NCBI RefSeq assembly: GCF_000701825.1
Contig: NZ_JNJY01000003.1
Span: forward strand, 25,434-89,433
DNA: 64,000 nucleotides
Origin: Mycoplasma collis ATCC 35278
GTDB taxonomy: Bacteria > Bacillota_I > Bacilli_A > Mycoplasmatales > Metamycoplasmataceae
Direction: 5' to 3'
Positions 1 to 10,036 of this stretch are shown here, piece by piece; position 1 is the stretch's first letter, and every line of letters begins with the position of its first letter. Below the pieces are notes generated by a model that searched no databases, was not told where the DNA came from, and saw only the letters and a list, made by a program, of their open reading frames with translations. The position numbers and the translations under genes were made by a program.

Positions 1-210
1 AAAATAAAAAAGGGTGAAATCATTTTAAAAGTCGAAGCTTCAAAAGCTATTTTAAATCTTAAATCACCAATAAGTGGAAATATAGTTGAAATTAATAAAA
101 AAGCAATTGAAAACCCAAGTCTTATTAACTCATATAAAATTGAAGATAATTGAATTATAAAACTTAAAGATGTTGATAAAAAAGAGTTTGAGCAACTAGA
201 AGATTATTAA
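1..210 (+). CDS. GcvH-like lipoyl carrier protein (GcvH-L), 3' end
   Basis: The start lies outside the window; 69 residues are visible. The reading frame contains [16 protein letters not shown], which matches the lipoyl-attachment hairpin of glycine cleavage H proteins (ESxKA), and the Lys there is the expected modification site. No other glycine-cleavage gene is visible. The next three genes are a class M sirtuin, a lipoate ligase and a flavin oxidoreductase, which is the known extended class M sirtuin operon; there GcvH-L is the lipoylated, ADP-ribosylated target. The stop is followed one base later by the sirtuin start, so translation is probably coupled. The assignment to GcvH-L rather than true GcvH rests on this context. 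Confidence 0.85.
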
Positions 211-211
211 T

Positions 212-1087
212 ATGGATTTAAACATTGAAAAAATTAAAATATTAATCGATGAAGCAGAAGCAATTGTTGTAGGTATTGGTTCTGGAATGACTAATGCAGA
301 TGGAATTAGTTACTATGGTGAAAGATTTAAAGAACAATTTAATGATTTTATTGAAAAATATAAATTTATAGATATGCTCCAAGCTTCAGTTTATCATTTT
401 GAAGATTGACAAACATATTGAGCATTCCATTCTCGTTTCATTAAAATGAATTATTATGAGCAAAATGTTTCTGATTCTTTTTTTAATTTAAAAACAATTT
501 TAGAAAATAAAAATTATTTTATTGTTACAACAAATTCAGATAGTTCTCTTCATAAATCTAATTTTGATTCAAAAAAATATTTTTATATTCAGGGGCAATA
601 TAATTTAATGCAATGTTCCAAAAAATGTAATAACAACTCTTGAGAAGATCGAGAATTAATTTATAAAATGGTAAATGAACAAAAAAATTTAAAAGTTGCT
701 GAAAATTTAATTCCCAAATGCTTATTTTGCAACTATCCTTTAGAAGTTTATAAACGGAATAAAGGTGATGTATTAGTGGAAGATGAAAATTATAAAATAG
801 CTAAAAAAAGATATTTAGATTTTGTAGAACAAAATAAAAATAAAAAAATTTTATTTTTAGAAATAGGATGTGGTAATATAACTCCACAATTTATAAAGTG
901 AGAGTTTTGAAGATGAACTGAAGAAAATCCTTTGGCTAAGTATTTAGTTTTAAATCAAAAACAATATAGAATTGATAAAGCAATTTTAAATCAAACATAT
1001 TTTGCTAATGATGATATAAAAATATTGCTTAAATCATTAGCTGAAGTATATAAAAAGGAAAAATATGATAATAATAGAACCTGTTAG
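212..1087 (+). CDS. Class M sirtuin (protein ADP-ribosyltransferase, SirTM)
   Basis: 291 residues with four in-frame UGA Trp codons. The N-terminal Rossmann motif [11 protein letters not shown] corresponds to the sirtuin GAGxS NAD-binding loop. TTNSD matches the sirtuin TQNxD motif. The usual catalytic His of the HG motif is replaced by Gln (YIQGQYNL), the hallmark of class M sirtuins, which ADP-ribosylate lipoylated GcvH-L instead of deacylating. Zinc ligands appear as CSKKC and, after a spacer, CLFC. In studied systems a macrodomain hydrolase reverses the mark; it would lie upstream of this window. The frame starts one base after gcvH-L stops and overlaps the lipoate ligase by 23 bases, which indicates one mRNA with translational coupling. 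Confidence 0.92.
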
Positions 1088-2099
1088 AAATGGTAAATAT
1101 ATTGGCGATGGCGCTTATCATATGGCCATGCAAGTATGAATTTTAGAAAATTATTTTAATTTAGGATTTAAAGATCAAACACTAGTTTTTCCATATATTT
1201 CAGATCCTCATGTTCAAATTGGTTATTTCCAAAATCCAAAGGTTGAAATAAATGAAAAATATTTCGAAAAAATTCAAGTAGTTAGAAGAGATACTGGTGG
1301 AGGAGCTATTTATCTAGATCGTAACTCAGCTTGTTTTTGTTTTATAATCCCATTAAAAAACCAAGAACAATATAATATTGATTATCAAAAATTTTATGAA
1401 CCTGCTATAAAAGCATTAAATTCAATAGGTGTTAAAAATGTTTATCAAAAAGGAAAAAATGATTTAACAATTAATGATAAGAAAATATCAGGAGCTGCAC
1501 TTATGATTAAAGATAATTTAATGTGAGGTGGTTTTTCACTTTTATATGATATTGATTATAAAGCGATGGAAGAAATTTTGAAAGTTAATTCAAAGAAAGT
1601 TGAATCTAAAGGAATCAATTCAATTAGACAAAGGGTAGATAAAATAAAAGATCATCTAGATAATAAATTTAATAATTTAACTATTGATGAATTTAAAAAC
1701 CAATTTTTAAAAAAAATTATTGGCGATAAAAAAATGGAATATTTTTACTTGGAAGAAAAGCATTGAAAAAAAATCGATGAATTAGTTGCTGAAAAATATA
1801 AAAATTGAAATTGAACTTATGGCTTAAGCCCTAGATATTCATATAATCGTGAAAAAAGATTTGATACAGGTACAATTAACGTTTCGCTAGAAATAGAAAA
1901 TGGCACAATAAAACAAATAAAAATTAGCGGCGATTTCTTTTTAGCAGCTAATAAGAAAATTGAAGATATTGAAAATATTTTATTAAATTGCCAGATAAAA
2001 AAAGATGTTCTTATTGAAAAATTAAAAATCATTAATTTTGAAAATTTCTTTTTAAAACCAATTGAAATAAATAAATTTGTTGAATTTATTTTAAATTAA
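1065..2099 (+). CDS. Lipoate-protein ligase A family protein (LplA2)
   Basis: 344 residues. The lipoate-binding loop RRDTGGGAIYLD and the downstream KGKNDLTINDKKISGAA segment are the signature of LplA ligases; the usual YHD of the loop is YLD here. These enzymes activate lipoate with ATP and transfer it to a carrier-protein Lys. In class M sirtuin operons LplA2 lipoylates GcvH-L and so licenses ADP-ribosylation. The C-terminal part (from about residue 255) is the accessory domain. The ATG at 1065 lies inside the sirtuin gene; no later Met keeps the complete N-terminal lobe. The stop shares bases with the next ATG (TAATG). Confidence 0.9.
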
Positions 2100-3286
2100 T
2101 GAAAACAAAAACTGAATATAAAAAATTATTTTCTAAAATAAAATTAAAAAATAATATTTTAGAAAATAGATTTGTTTTATCACCTATAACACTTAATCTT
2201 GCAACTAAATCTGGTTTTGTAACAGATGAAGAAATCAATTATGCACTAAAAAGAGCAAATAGCGCCCCTTTATCAATAACAACTGGAGCTAATGTTAATG
2301 AACAAGGTAAATTATTTCATAATGGAATAGCGGTTAGTAATTTAAAACAAATTAAATCATTAAAAAAATTAGCAAGCGCTATGAAATCACAAGGTTCAAA
2401 AGCAATTTTGCAATTAATTCATTCAGGGAGATTTGCTATGGCCGCCTTAGATAAATTTGGTTACACTAAAGGTCCAAGCGCTTTAAAATTAAATTTTCCT
2501 TATGAGCATCAAGTGTATGAACTAACAAAAAAAGAAATTAAAAAAACTATATTAGACTATCAAAAAGCAACAATTATTGCAATTGAAGCAGGTTTTGATG
2601 GAATTGAAATTTCATCAGCTCAAAGATTATTACCACAAGCTTTTTTTTCCAAAAATGAAAATAAAAGAAATGATGAATATGGAAATCAAAATCTTGAAAA
2701 TAGATCAAGATTTACATTAGAAATTTTTGAAGCTATCAAAAAAACAATTGATCAAAAAGCTAAAAAAGATTTTATTTTAGGTTACAGAGCAACACCTGAA
2801 GAAATAATAGCACATGATATTGGTTATGATTTTGATGAATTTATAGAATTTTTAAAAAGTTTATATAATAAAACACCTTTTGATTATTTAGCTTTAGCTT
2901 CCTGAGGAAAAGATGTATATAAATCTAAAGTTAGAACGGGGATTAAATATAAAAATAAATTATGAACTGAAACAATAAAAAAAGAATTTAAAAATCAATT
3001 TTTATTAATGATAAATGGTTCGATAAATAATTTAGAAAAAGCAATGGAAGCAATAAAATATTGTGACTTAGTTGGTTTATCATCAGTATTTATTGCAGAA
3101 CCTGATTTTGTAAAAAAAATCAAAAACTTAGAATTTGATAAAATAAATTTAAAAATAGATGAAAATAATTTTGATAAATTAGCCATCCCAAAAAATAGCT
3201 TTAAATATATAACGAATTTTTTAGATTTTGGTGAAAGTTTACCTAATTCATCTCGAGATAATTTAAAAAAGAACGAAAAAAAATAA
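2099..3286 (+). CDS. Old Yellow Enzyme-family flavin oxidoreductase homologue
   Basis: 395 residues with the FMN-binding TIM-barrel pattern of NADH:flavin oxidoreductases: an early FVLSPITLN strand, then QLIHSGR, then AGFDGIEI followed by a KRNDEYG...NRSRF stretch. The position equivalent to the substrate-binding HxxH pair (normally EIHxAHGYL) reads EISSAQRLL, so both histidines are gone. Last gene of the sirtuin operon, overlapping lplA2 by one base and followed by a strong terminator. Members of this family occur in known class M sirtuin operons, but their role there is not settled. A redox role on the lipoyl group is an inference; chemistry may differ from typical ene-reductases. Confidence 0.85.
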
Positions 3287-3307
3287 TTTTTTAAATTAAC
3301 AAAAATA

Positions 3308-3349
3308 AAAAACCGAATTTTATTTTTTCTTTTAAAATTCGGTTTTTTA
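3308..3349 (+). terminator. Rho-independent terminator of the sirtuin operon
   Basis: AAACCGAATTTTA and its complement TAAAATTCGGTTT enclose a short loop, followed by a T run. Because the stem is flanked by A and T runs it may also serve the converging M60 gene. Confidence 0.85.
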
Positions 3350-3371
3350 TTTATTGCTTTTGTTCAAGTCT

Positions 3372-6122
3372 TTAAGCTTGAGTTTCTTCATCTTCATCAT
3401 CATCATCATAATTATGTTTAGCTACAAAATTAAATTCTTCAGATTTTAAACTTTTATTTAATTTATAATCATAAGTAACAACATAGTATTTTCCAGATGG
3501 AGCTCCAGGGATTTTGATTTTAGGTTTTCTACTATAACGAATTAATTCATCATTTAGATAAATTAAATATGCAATTGTTGATTCGTTTTTATCTTTTAAA
3601 TCAATAGTTACATCAATTCTATCAGTGAAAAATTCTGCGACTACAGTAGGATCTTCAAATTCTTCAAACTTTACTTCAGGTTTAGTTGCTTCATCATATA
3701 AAGGAATTTTTTTAGCCCTCAATAAATCAGCCATTACTGTGTAGAATTCTATTGGTTTATCTAATTTTGGGTATTTAGAGGCAAAATCTTTTAAATTTTG
3801 TGGCGCATTTTTATTGCCAAAACGTTCTAAAATTTCAACAAAATTATAACCACTTACTAAAGTTAAAAAATATAAAATTTTAAGTTCTTGACCAATTTTA
3901 ATATGCTTATCAACTACTAAAGGTTTTTTATGTTTTACATCATTATGTTTATCTTCATCTTCATCATCATGATCCATAGAATGATCATGGAATGCAGGGT
4001 CTGTTTCTCCCTTTTCTTCTTGTTGATGTTTTGGATCTATTGGTTTTATTTGAGATAAAAATGTAGTATCATAATTTTTCTCTCTAATAGTTCTTGTAAT
4101 TGCACCATAAAGCCCAAATTTATTTACTGATTTGGCAAAATCTTTATTATAAAAATTATATTTGGTGAAATCATAATTTGAATAATCATGATATTTAAAA
4201 TAATTCATAACTAATCATCAAGTGTAATATCTTGAAGAACCATTACTAGGATTATCGAAAAAATCAATTTTAGTTTTATCTCTATTTCTTGATAAAAATT
4301 TTACATTTATATTTTCAGAAAGTTGATTATCAAATTCTTTTGCGTTTCTTCCAACCCTCGGATGAAACTTTTCATTATAATATTTATAAATTGCATTATT
4401 ATCAGTATCATGATTTTTGGGTTTAATAGTAGCTTTATCACTTAATATTTCTCTAATAAATAGCTCTTTTCTTCCTTCAATAGAAAAAATATTATTTGAT
4501 ATTTCAGGTATAGTAATAAGATCGTTATCAACTGTATGAGCAAATTCATGAACTGTTGGTCAAGAATATAATGAATCATAATCTCCAGCAATAAATTTAA
4601 AAATTTTACCACCTACTCCATCTTCACTTCTAAGGTTGATAATTCTTTCTCAAGCAAAAAAATCAGTTCCGAATGTTTTTGAAAAATCTTCTCCAGATGT
4701 TAAATGTACTTTAGTTCTTACAATTCCATTAGCATTATCATTAGGATCAATTGTTTCATAACCATCAAAAAATCTTAAAAACCTTAATCATTCATGTAAT
4801 TTACTTGCATATGTTTCAATAAATTCATATGCTTTTTCTTTATTATCTAATTTTAAATATTTAAAATAAGTATTATAAGCAATAGATGCAGCAAGTGATA
4901 TTTGGAAAGCCCCTTGATCTTTAAAATTAAATTCTAAAATAGTCATATTAGCTAATTTTTTCTCGCTAATATTGTTATTATAATCTTTTAAATCTTGCAA
5001 GTATTCTCAAAATTTTTCTTTGTAATCTTCATCATTATAATGATATGTAAAATGAGTGTGTTTCCCGAGATATTGTTCTCATCCATCAGTTTCAAAATTA
5101 ATTTCTACATTATTTCCTGTTTCATTAATGATATAAATCATAAATGGATAAGGATCATCTTTTAAATCTAAATTAAATGTGTTGATTCCATTTTCAAGCG
5201 AATGTCTTCTTAATAAATATTGATTATATTTATTCTCTTTAATTTTATAAACTGGACTGAATGCTAAAATTAAATTATTATTTATATTTTCACCCTTAAC
5301 ATCTAATGTCAATTTATTTTCAATTCCTGATTTTAAATAATAACCAGTTATTTCTGTGTTAAAATATTTTCAGTGTTGCACAGATCTTGTATTTTCAAAA
5401 TGTGCTGGAACTGAAGGTTTTGTTTTTACAATTCCATTATTGTTATTAACAAAAATATCTTCTACAAAAAAATTAATATTTTTATCTTTTAAATCGTTTT
5501 CATAAGACCCATAAAAAATTGAAAGAACTTTATAATTAACATTTTTTAAAATTTTATCCTTTGAAAAGTTAAATTGGACATTTTTAGTACTTTGATCATA
5601 AATTCCATCTAAATTATTTAATTCATTATTTTTTTCATTTTTAACTTTAAGAGTTAATTTTCTATTATTTAATTTTTCTATGTTAGATAAAAATACCAAA
5701 CCTGATTCTACATTATTAATATTATGTAATTTTTCTTTAAATGTAAATGTAGGTTCAAAATCTAATAATTTTTCATTAGAATCTTTATTGTCATTTGATT
5801 GTTCATTATTTCCATTAGTTTTGTTAGGATTTGTTTCAATAGGAGGCGTTTTTTGTCCTTGATCAACTTCATCAATTGGATCAGTTGAATTTGTCGGATT
5901 TAAAACATCTTCATCTTTTTTAGTATCATCAATTGGTTTTTGTGGTTCTTTTTTGGTATCATCAATTGGATTTTGCGGCTCTGGTATCGTATTATCAAAC
6001 ATATCATTTGTTTGTTTATTTTTTAACACAACTATTGGAGTAACGATACCAACAGTTGTCAGTGCAGATACAGATATTAAACTTAAAATAATAGCATTTT
6101 TTTTAGTGATTTTTTTGGACAT
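3372..6122 (-). CDS. Anchored M60-like zinc metallopeptidase (copy 1)
   Basis: 916 residues. An N-terminal positive stretch and one hydrophobic segment (about residues 10-32) act as signal or anchor; no lipobox Cys. Residues 35-120 are a Pro/Asp/Asn-rich spacer containing an imperfect repeat of PIDDTKK. TGYYLKSG near residue 265 resembles the domain that precedes M60 catalytic domains. The catalytic motif HEFAH at about residue 525 (bases 4536-4550) is followed ten residues later by Glu, which fits HExxHx(8-24)E of M60/enhancin peptidases known to cut mucin-type glycoproteins. A His/Asp/Glu-rich loop lies near residues 690-720. The C-terminal region looks like a beta-sandwich. A closely similar intact paralogue lies at 42577-45150. 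Substrate is an inference. Confidence 0.82.
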
Positions 6123-6135
6123 AAAATTATTTTAC

Positions 6136-6152
6136 TTTTTTTTTTTTTTTTT
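6136..6152 (-). repeat. 17-base homopolymer upstream of M60 copy 1
   Basis: A run of 17 T on the plus strand (A on the coding strand) ends 14 bases before the ATG at 6122. The position is in the leader or promoter. Such tracts change length by slippage and switch surface genes in other mycoplasmas; here that is an inference. Confidence 0.7.
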
Positions 6153-6267
6153 ACAAAATAAATGCTAAAAAATATAAGATTTTTTTAAAAAAAAATAAAC
6201 AATATTTACTTTTTAGTTAAACATTGCTTATTTAAATTTGAATATTATTTTTTTTGAAAATGAAATT

Positions 6268-6813
6268 TTAAATTTTATCTAAATATTTTTTATCAAAAAT
6301 TCCAATATAAGGAAGATTTCTCATTTTTTCTTTTACATCTAATCCAAAACCTACTAAAAATTCATTTGGACAAACAAATCCTGATTTATCTGCTTGGAAT
6401 TTATTTTTTCTTCCAGCTGGTTTATCTAAAAGAGTTAAAACTTTTAATGAATTAGGTTTTTTGTATTTTAATAATTCATAAACTTTTTCAATTGTAATTC
6501 CCGAGTCGATTATATCTTCAATAATTAAAACATCTTTACCTTTGATATCATATGCTAAATCCATTATAATTTTAACAGAACCTGTAGAATCAATTCCACC
6601 TTCATATGATGATAACGTCATAAAATCAATAATATGATCAACTTTAATATTTTTAATTAATTGAGCTAAAAAAGGAATACTCCCTTTTAATAAACCAATT
6701 AAAACTAAATTTTTTGAATTTTTATATGTTTCATCAACTCAATTGGCTAATTCTTTGATTTTATTTTCAATTTGTTCTTGACTATATAAAACTTTTAATA
6801 TTCTTTTGTCCAT
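6268..6813 (-). CDS. hpt: Hypoxanthine phosphoribosyltransferase
   Basis: 181 residues, the usual length. The PRPP-binding motif is clear: VLIIEDIIDSGITI. The N-terminal LIGLLKGSIPF corresponds to the pyrophosphate loop, and FVCPNEFLVGFGLDV is the C-terminal base-recognition segment. The enzyme salvages hypoxanthine or guanine into IMP/GMP, which is essential in organisms without de novo purine synthesis. It follows rsmI by about 60 bases and is probably the last gene of the dnaX operon. The start was set at ATG 6813 because the phosphoribosyl loop lies upstream of the first internal Met before the conserved core. Confidence 0.95.
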
Positions 6814-6873
6814 AAATGCATATCACCACTTTTTTTAATAAATATTATAATAAAAACTGCAAAATAAAAAAAT

Positions 6874-7593
6874 TTATTTTGCTTTAACTAGATGCTTATA
6901 TTTATTTTCTTTTATTTTTTTAATTTTTAATGATTTTATTTCAAAAGTAATTGTATATTCACCTTTAATTATTTCAGGTAATTGTTCTAATATTTTTTCA
7001 GGTGTACCAAAATAATATTTTTCATATAATTTTGTCATTTCTTTAGTTAAAAAAACTTCTATATTATTTTCAAATATTAATTTTAAATCTTCTAAAGTTT
7101 TTTTTAATTTATATGGTGATACATATGCAATATAAATACCCTCATTTAAATTCTTTAATTCTTTTTGTCTTTGATTACTTTTATCTTTTAAAAAGCCTAA
7201 AAAAGTAAAATTTCCTTCAAAGGGAGATAAAATATATGAACTAGAAAATGCAGTAGGTCCTGGAATTATTTCAACATTAATATTTAACTCATGACATTTT
7301 TTTATTAAAATATTACCAGGATCAGAAATTTTTGGCATTCCTGCATCTGAAATAAGTGCTATTTTTTTTTCTTTTTTAAATAATTCTAAAATAAAACTCG
7401 AAATTTTTTTTTCATTAAATTTATGATAGCTTATAAGTTTTTTATTTTTTATGTTATAGTGATTTAAAAGCTTTAAACTATTTCTTGTATCTTCACATAA
7501 TATTATGTTTATTTCATTTAATGTCTCAAGTGCTCTAATAGTTATATCTTTTAAATTACCTATAGGTGTTCCGATTATATATAATTTATTCAT
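6874..7593 (-). CDS. rsmI: 16S rRNA (cytidine-1402 2'-O)-methyltransferase RsmI
   Basis: 239 residues. YIIGTPIGNLKDITIRAL at the N-terminus, then CEDTRNSLKLL, then ALISDAGMPKISDPG and IPGPTAFSSS are the conserved motifs of the RsmI branch of tetrapyrrole-methylase-like SAM enzymes. The protein methylates the ribose of C1402 in the decoding centre. The start overlaps the end of holB by 8 bases; an ATG two codons upstream (7599) is also possible, but the shorter form matches the normal N-terminus, which begins directly before the first strand. Confidence 0.93.
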   Translation of the reverse strand: MNKLYIIGTPIGNLKDITIRALETLNEINIILCEDTRNSLKLLNHYNIKNKKLISYHKFNEKKISSFILELFKKEKKIALISDAGMPKISDPGNILIKKCHELNINVEIIPGPTAFSSSYILSPFEGNFTFLGFLKDKSNQRQKELKNLNEGIYIAYVSPYKLKKTLEDLKLIFENNIEVFLTKEMTKLYEKYYFGTPEKILEQLPEIIKGEYTITFEIKSLKIKKIKENKYKHLVKAK

Positions 7594-8506
7594 TTTCATT
7601 TTGATTTAAAATTTCATTTATTTTTGCAATAAAATAAGTTTTTTTAATTGAAAAATTTAAATTATAGTTTAAATTTTTTTCAAATTCTTCAATTAAAATT
7701 AAAATTTTAGTTATTTTTTTTTGATTTAAATAGTTGTGATTATTAATTTTTTTCAAAGTTTTTAAATCTAAAATTAAATCATTATTAATATTATTATTAA
7801 GTTTTAGATTTAAAAATAATTTTAATAAGCTAAAAATAATTTTTTCTGATTTTTGCTCAAAATTTTCAGTTAAATAAATTAAAAAATTTATTAATTTTTC
7901 ACTTTTAATAAAATTTAAAAATCTATTAATTAATAGATTAATTTTTTCAATATTATATGCTTCAATTTCGGTTTTATTTTCAAATAAATATAAATATATT
8001 TTCTTTTCAATAATTAAATCATTATTATTAATAAATTCATTAAATTCTTGATCTTTTAATTCTGATCTACAGTTAATAACAAAACTTCTAGATAAAATAG
8101 TTTTTAAAATTTTTTTACTATTTTTTGAAGTCATTATTATAAAAACATCATTATAAGGTTCTTCGATAAATTTTAAAAGCGAGTTTAAAACTGATATATG
8201 CAAACTTTCAATATTTTTAATAACTAAAATTTTAAATTCATTTTTCTGATTTTTTAAAGAAAAATTATGAATAATATTATCAAAAACATTTTTATTTATA
8301 TTTTCATTTAAAGCGTCTAAAACATAACTATAATTTTGGATATTTGCAATTTTATTTATATTTTTATTTGTAATTTGCGAAATTAAAAAAAGCAAATTTT
8401 CATTTATAGAATTTTCGTTTTCAGAATATAAAATTCAAGAATGAAAAAAATGATTAGATTTAAAAGCGTTATAAATGATTTTTTTTGAAATTGAATTTTC
8501 TTTCAT
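7586..8506 (-). CDS. holB: DNA polymerase III delta-prime subunit
   Basis: 306 residues with one UGA Trp near residue 25, so the gene starts at ATG 8506, two bases after the tmk stop, rather than at the internal Met. KILVIKNIESLHISVLNSLLKFIEEP matches the degenerate Walker B and sensor region of clamp-loader delta-prime (in part the SLLKxxEEP motif), and SRSFVINC resembles the SRC element. No Walker A is visible, as normal for this non-ATPase subunit. It works with HolA (58355-59293) and DnaX (10037-12412) to load the beta clamp. Placement between tmk and rsmI is the common Firmicutes order. Confidence 0.9.
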
Positions 8507-8508
8507 GA

Positions 8509-9135
8509 TTATTTTTCTATTATTTTAATAAAATATTCTTTTACTTTTTCAAAAACATTTTCAATTGTATCATCACCATCAACAACGATAAATTTTTCTT
8601 TATTTTCATCAGCTAATTGATCATAACAATCTGAAACTCTAGTAAAAAAATCTAAATTGTTTTTTTCTATTCTATCCATTTCATTTCTTTGCTGACTAAT
8701 TCTTTTTTTTGATAAATCAGCTGGTATTTTTAGCAAAAAAGTAAAATCAGGATAAGTTTTTTCAATTACCAAATCGTTTAATTTTTTGATTTTTTCAACG
8801 CCTATATTATTCCCAGCGCCTTGATATGCAATTGAAGAGTGAACAAATCTATCACATATAACAATTTTATTGTTTTTTAAAGCTGGTCAAATTACTTTTT
8901 CAATATGCATTCTTCTTGCAGCTGAAAACAAAATAGCTTCAGAAAAAAAATCAATATTATTATTTTTATCTAATAATATTTCTCTAATCTTTTCAGCTTC
9001 TTTTAAATTTTCCCCACCAGGTTCTCTTGTAAAAATAAATTCTTTTTTTGGAAAATAACTTGGAAGAAAAGTTTTTAATTTATCAATAATTGTGCTCTTG
9101 CCACAACCATCTAACCCTTCAAAAGAAATGAACAT
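8509..9135 (-). CDS. tmk: Thymidylate kinase
   Basis: 208 residues. P-loop GLDGCGKST at residues 6-14, the FTREPGG motif, and CDRFVHSSIAYQG (DRxxxSxxAYQ) are diagnostic. It phosphorylates dTMP to dTDP. The LID region has LSKKRISQQ..DRIE. One internal UGA Trp precedes the DRF motif. It sits between recR and holB in the replication operon, two bases from the holB start. Confidence 0.95.
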
Positions 9136-9162
9136 TTAAACCCCTTAATTAATTTATTTTTT

Positions 9163-9741
9163 TTATTTAATTTCTTTACGATTTTCAATTGATTCTTTTA
9201 TGGAAAAGCTATCCATGTAATCAATTTTCGAACCAACAGGAATACCAAATGCAATTCTAGAAATTTTAATTTTATTATTATTTTCAAGTAGAAAAGCACC
9301 AATATAATTAGCATATGTAATTCCTTGAAGTGTTGGTGAAAAAGAGATAATTATCTCTTGATTATTTTTAGTTTGTTCAAGTAATAAAAACATATCTTTT
9401 TCAACTTGTTTTTTATCTTCTAAATTAAAAACAAAATATTTACCATCAAATATTTTATCTTTTTCCATTTTGATAACATCATTATCACTTTCAACTAAAA
9501 GAATTTTTCTAGAACGATTTAAATCAAGACAAATGTCACATTTAACATTTTTAGTTATAAAATTACAACTTGAACATTTATTCAAATTTTGATTTAAATT
9601 TTTCATAGAATTAATTAAAGAATCGAGTTCTTTGTAATCTAAATTTAAAATATAAAAAGCAATTTTTTCTGATTGCTTTTTACTTAAACCGGGAATTTTT
9701 TTTAAATTTAAAATCAATTCTTCATATTCGTTGCCAAACAA
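9163..9741 (-). CDS. recR: Recombination mediator RecR
   Basis: 192 residues, near the usual 198. An N-terminal helix-hairpin-helix (LKKIPGLSKKQSEKIAFYIL), a four-Cys zinc site (CSSC...CDIC) and a Toprim domain with LLVESDNDVIKMEK follow in the normal order. RecR acts with RecO at gaps and ends to load RecA. It begins three bases after ebfC, so the two are almost certainly co-translated. Confidence 0.95.
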   Translation of the reverse strand: MFGNEYEELILNLKKIPGLSKKQSEKIAFYILNLDYKELDSLINSMKNLNQNLNKCSSCNFITKNVKCDICLDLNRSRKILLVESDNDVIKMEKDKIFDGKYFVFNLEDKKQVEKDMFLLLEQTKNNQEIIISFSPTLQGITYANYIGAFLLENNNKIKISRIAFGIPVGSKIDYMDSFSIKESIENRKEIK

Positions 9742-9744
9742 TTT

Positions 9745-10020
9745 TTATACCCCTTTAGGTAATAATTCATCATGTTTTTCATCCAACTCTTTTAAAGCTT
9801 CGTTTAAAGTAATAATAATGAGATCTTCTAATGTCTCTTTATCTTCTGGATCAATTAATGCAGGGTTAATGTTTAAAGATTTAATTTGTCTATCTCCATA
9901 AAGCACTAGTTCAATTCCTTGTTTTGAAAAAGAAAATTCTTTTTCTTTTAATTCATCTTGTTTTTTAGCTAAATCTTTTTGCATTTTTTTAGCTTGTTTC
10001 ATTAATTCTTGTATATTCAT
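9745..10020 (-). CDS. YbaB/EbfC family nucleoid-associated protein
   Basis: 91 residues from the chosen ATG (10020). An upstream in-frame start at 10059 would overlap the dnaX end and add a basic segment that family members lack, so it was not used. MNIQELMKQAKKMQKDLAKK and the DPEDKETLEDLIIITLNEAL helix are the family hallmarks. These homodimeric tweezer-shaped proteins bind DNA. The dnaX-ebfC-recR order is widely conserved. Confidence 0.92.
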   Translation of the reverse strand: MNIQELMKQAKKMQKDLAKKQDELKEKEFSFSKQGIELVLYGDRQIKSLNINPALIDPEDKETLEDLIIITLNEALKELDEKHDELLPKGV

Positions 10021-10036
10021 TTTTATTCTCGCTTTC

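Noticed and set aside
7586..8395. HolB starting at the internal Met 8395
   Set aside because: The frame continues upstream through a UGA Trp to ATG 8506, two bases from the tmk stop, restoring the N-terminal family segment.
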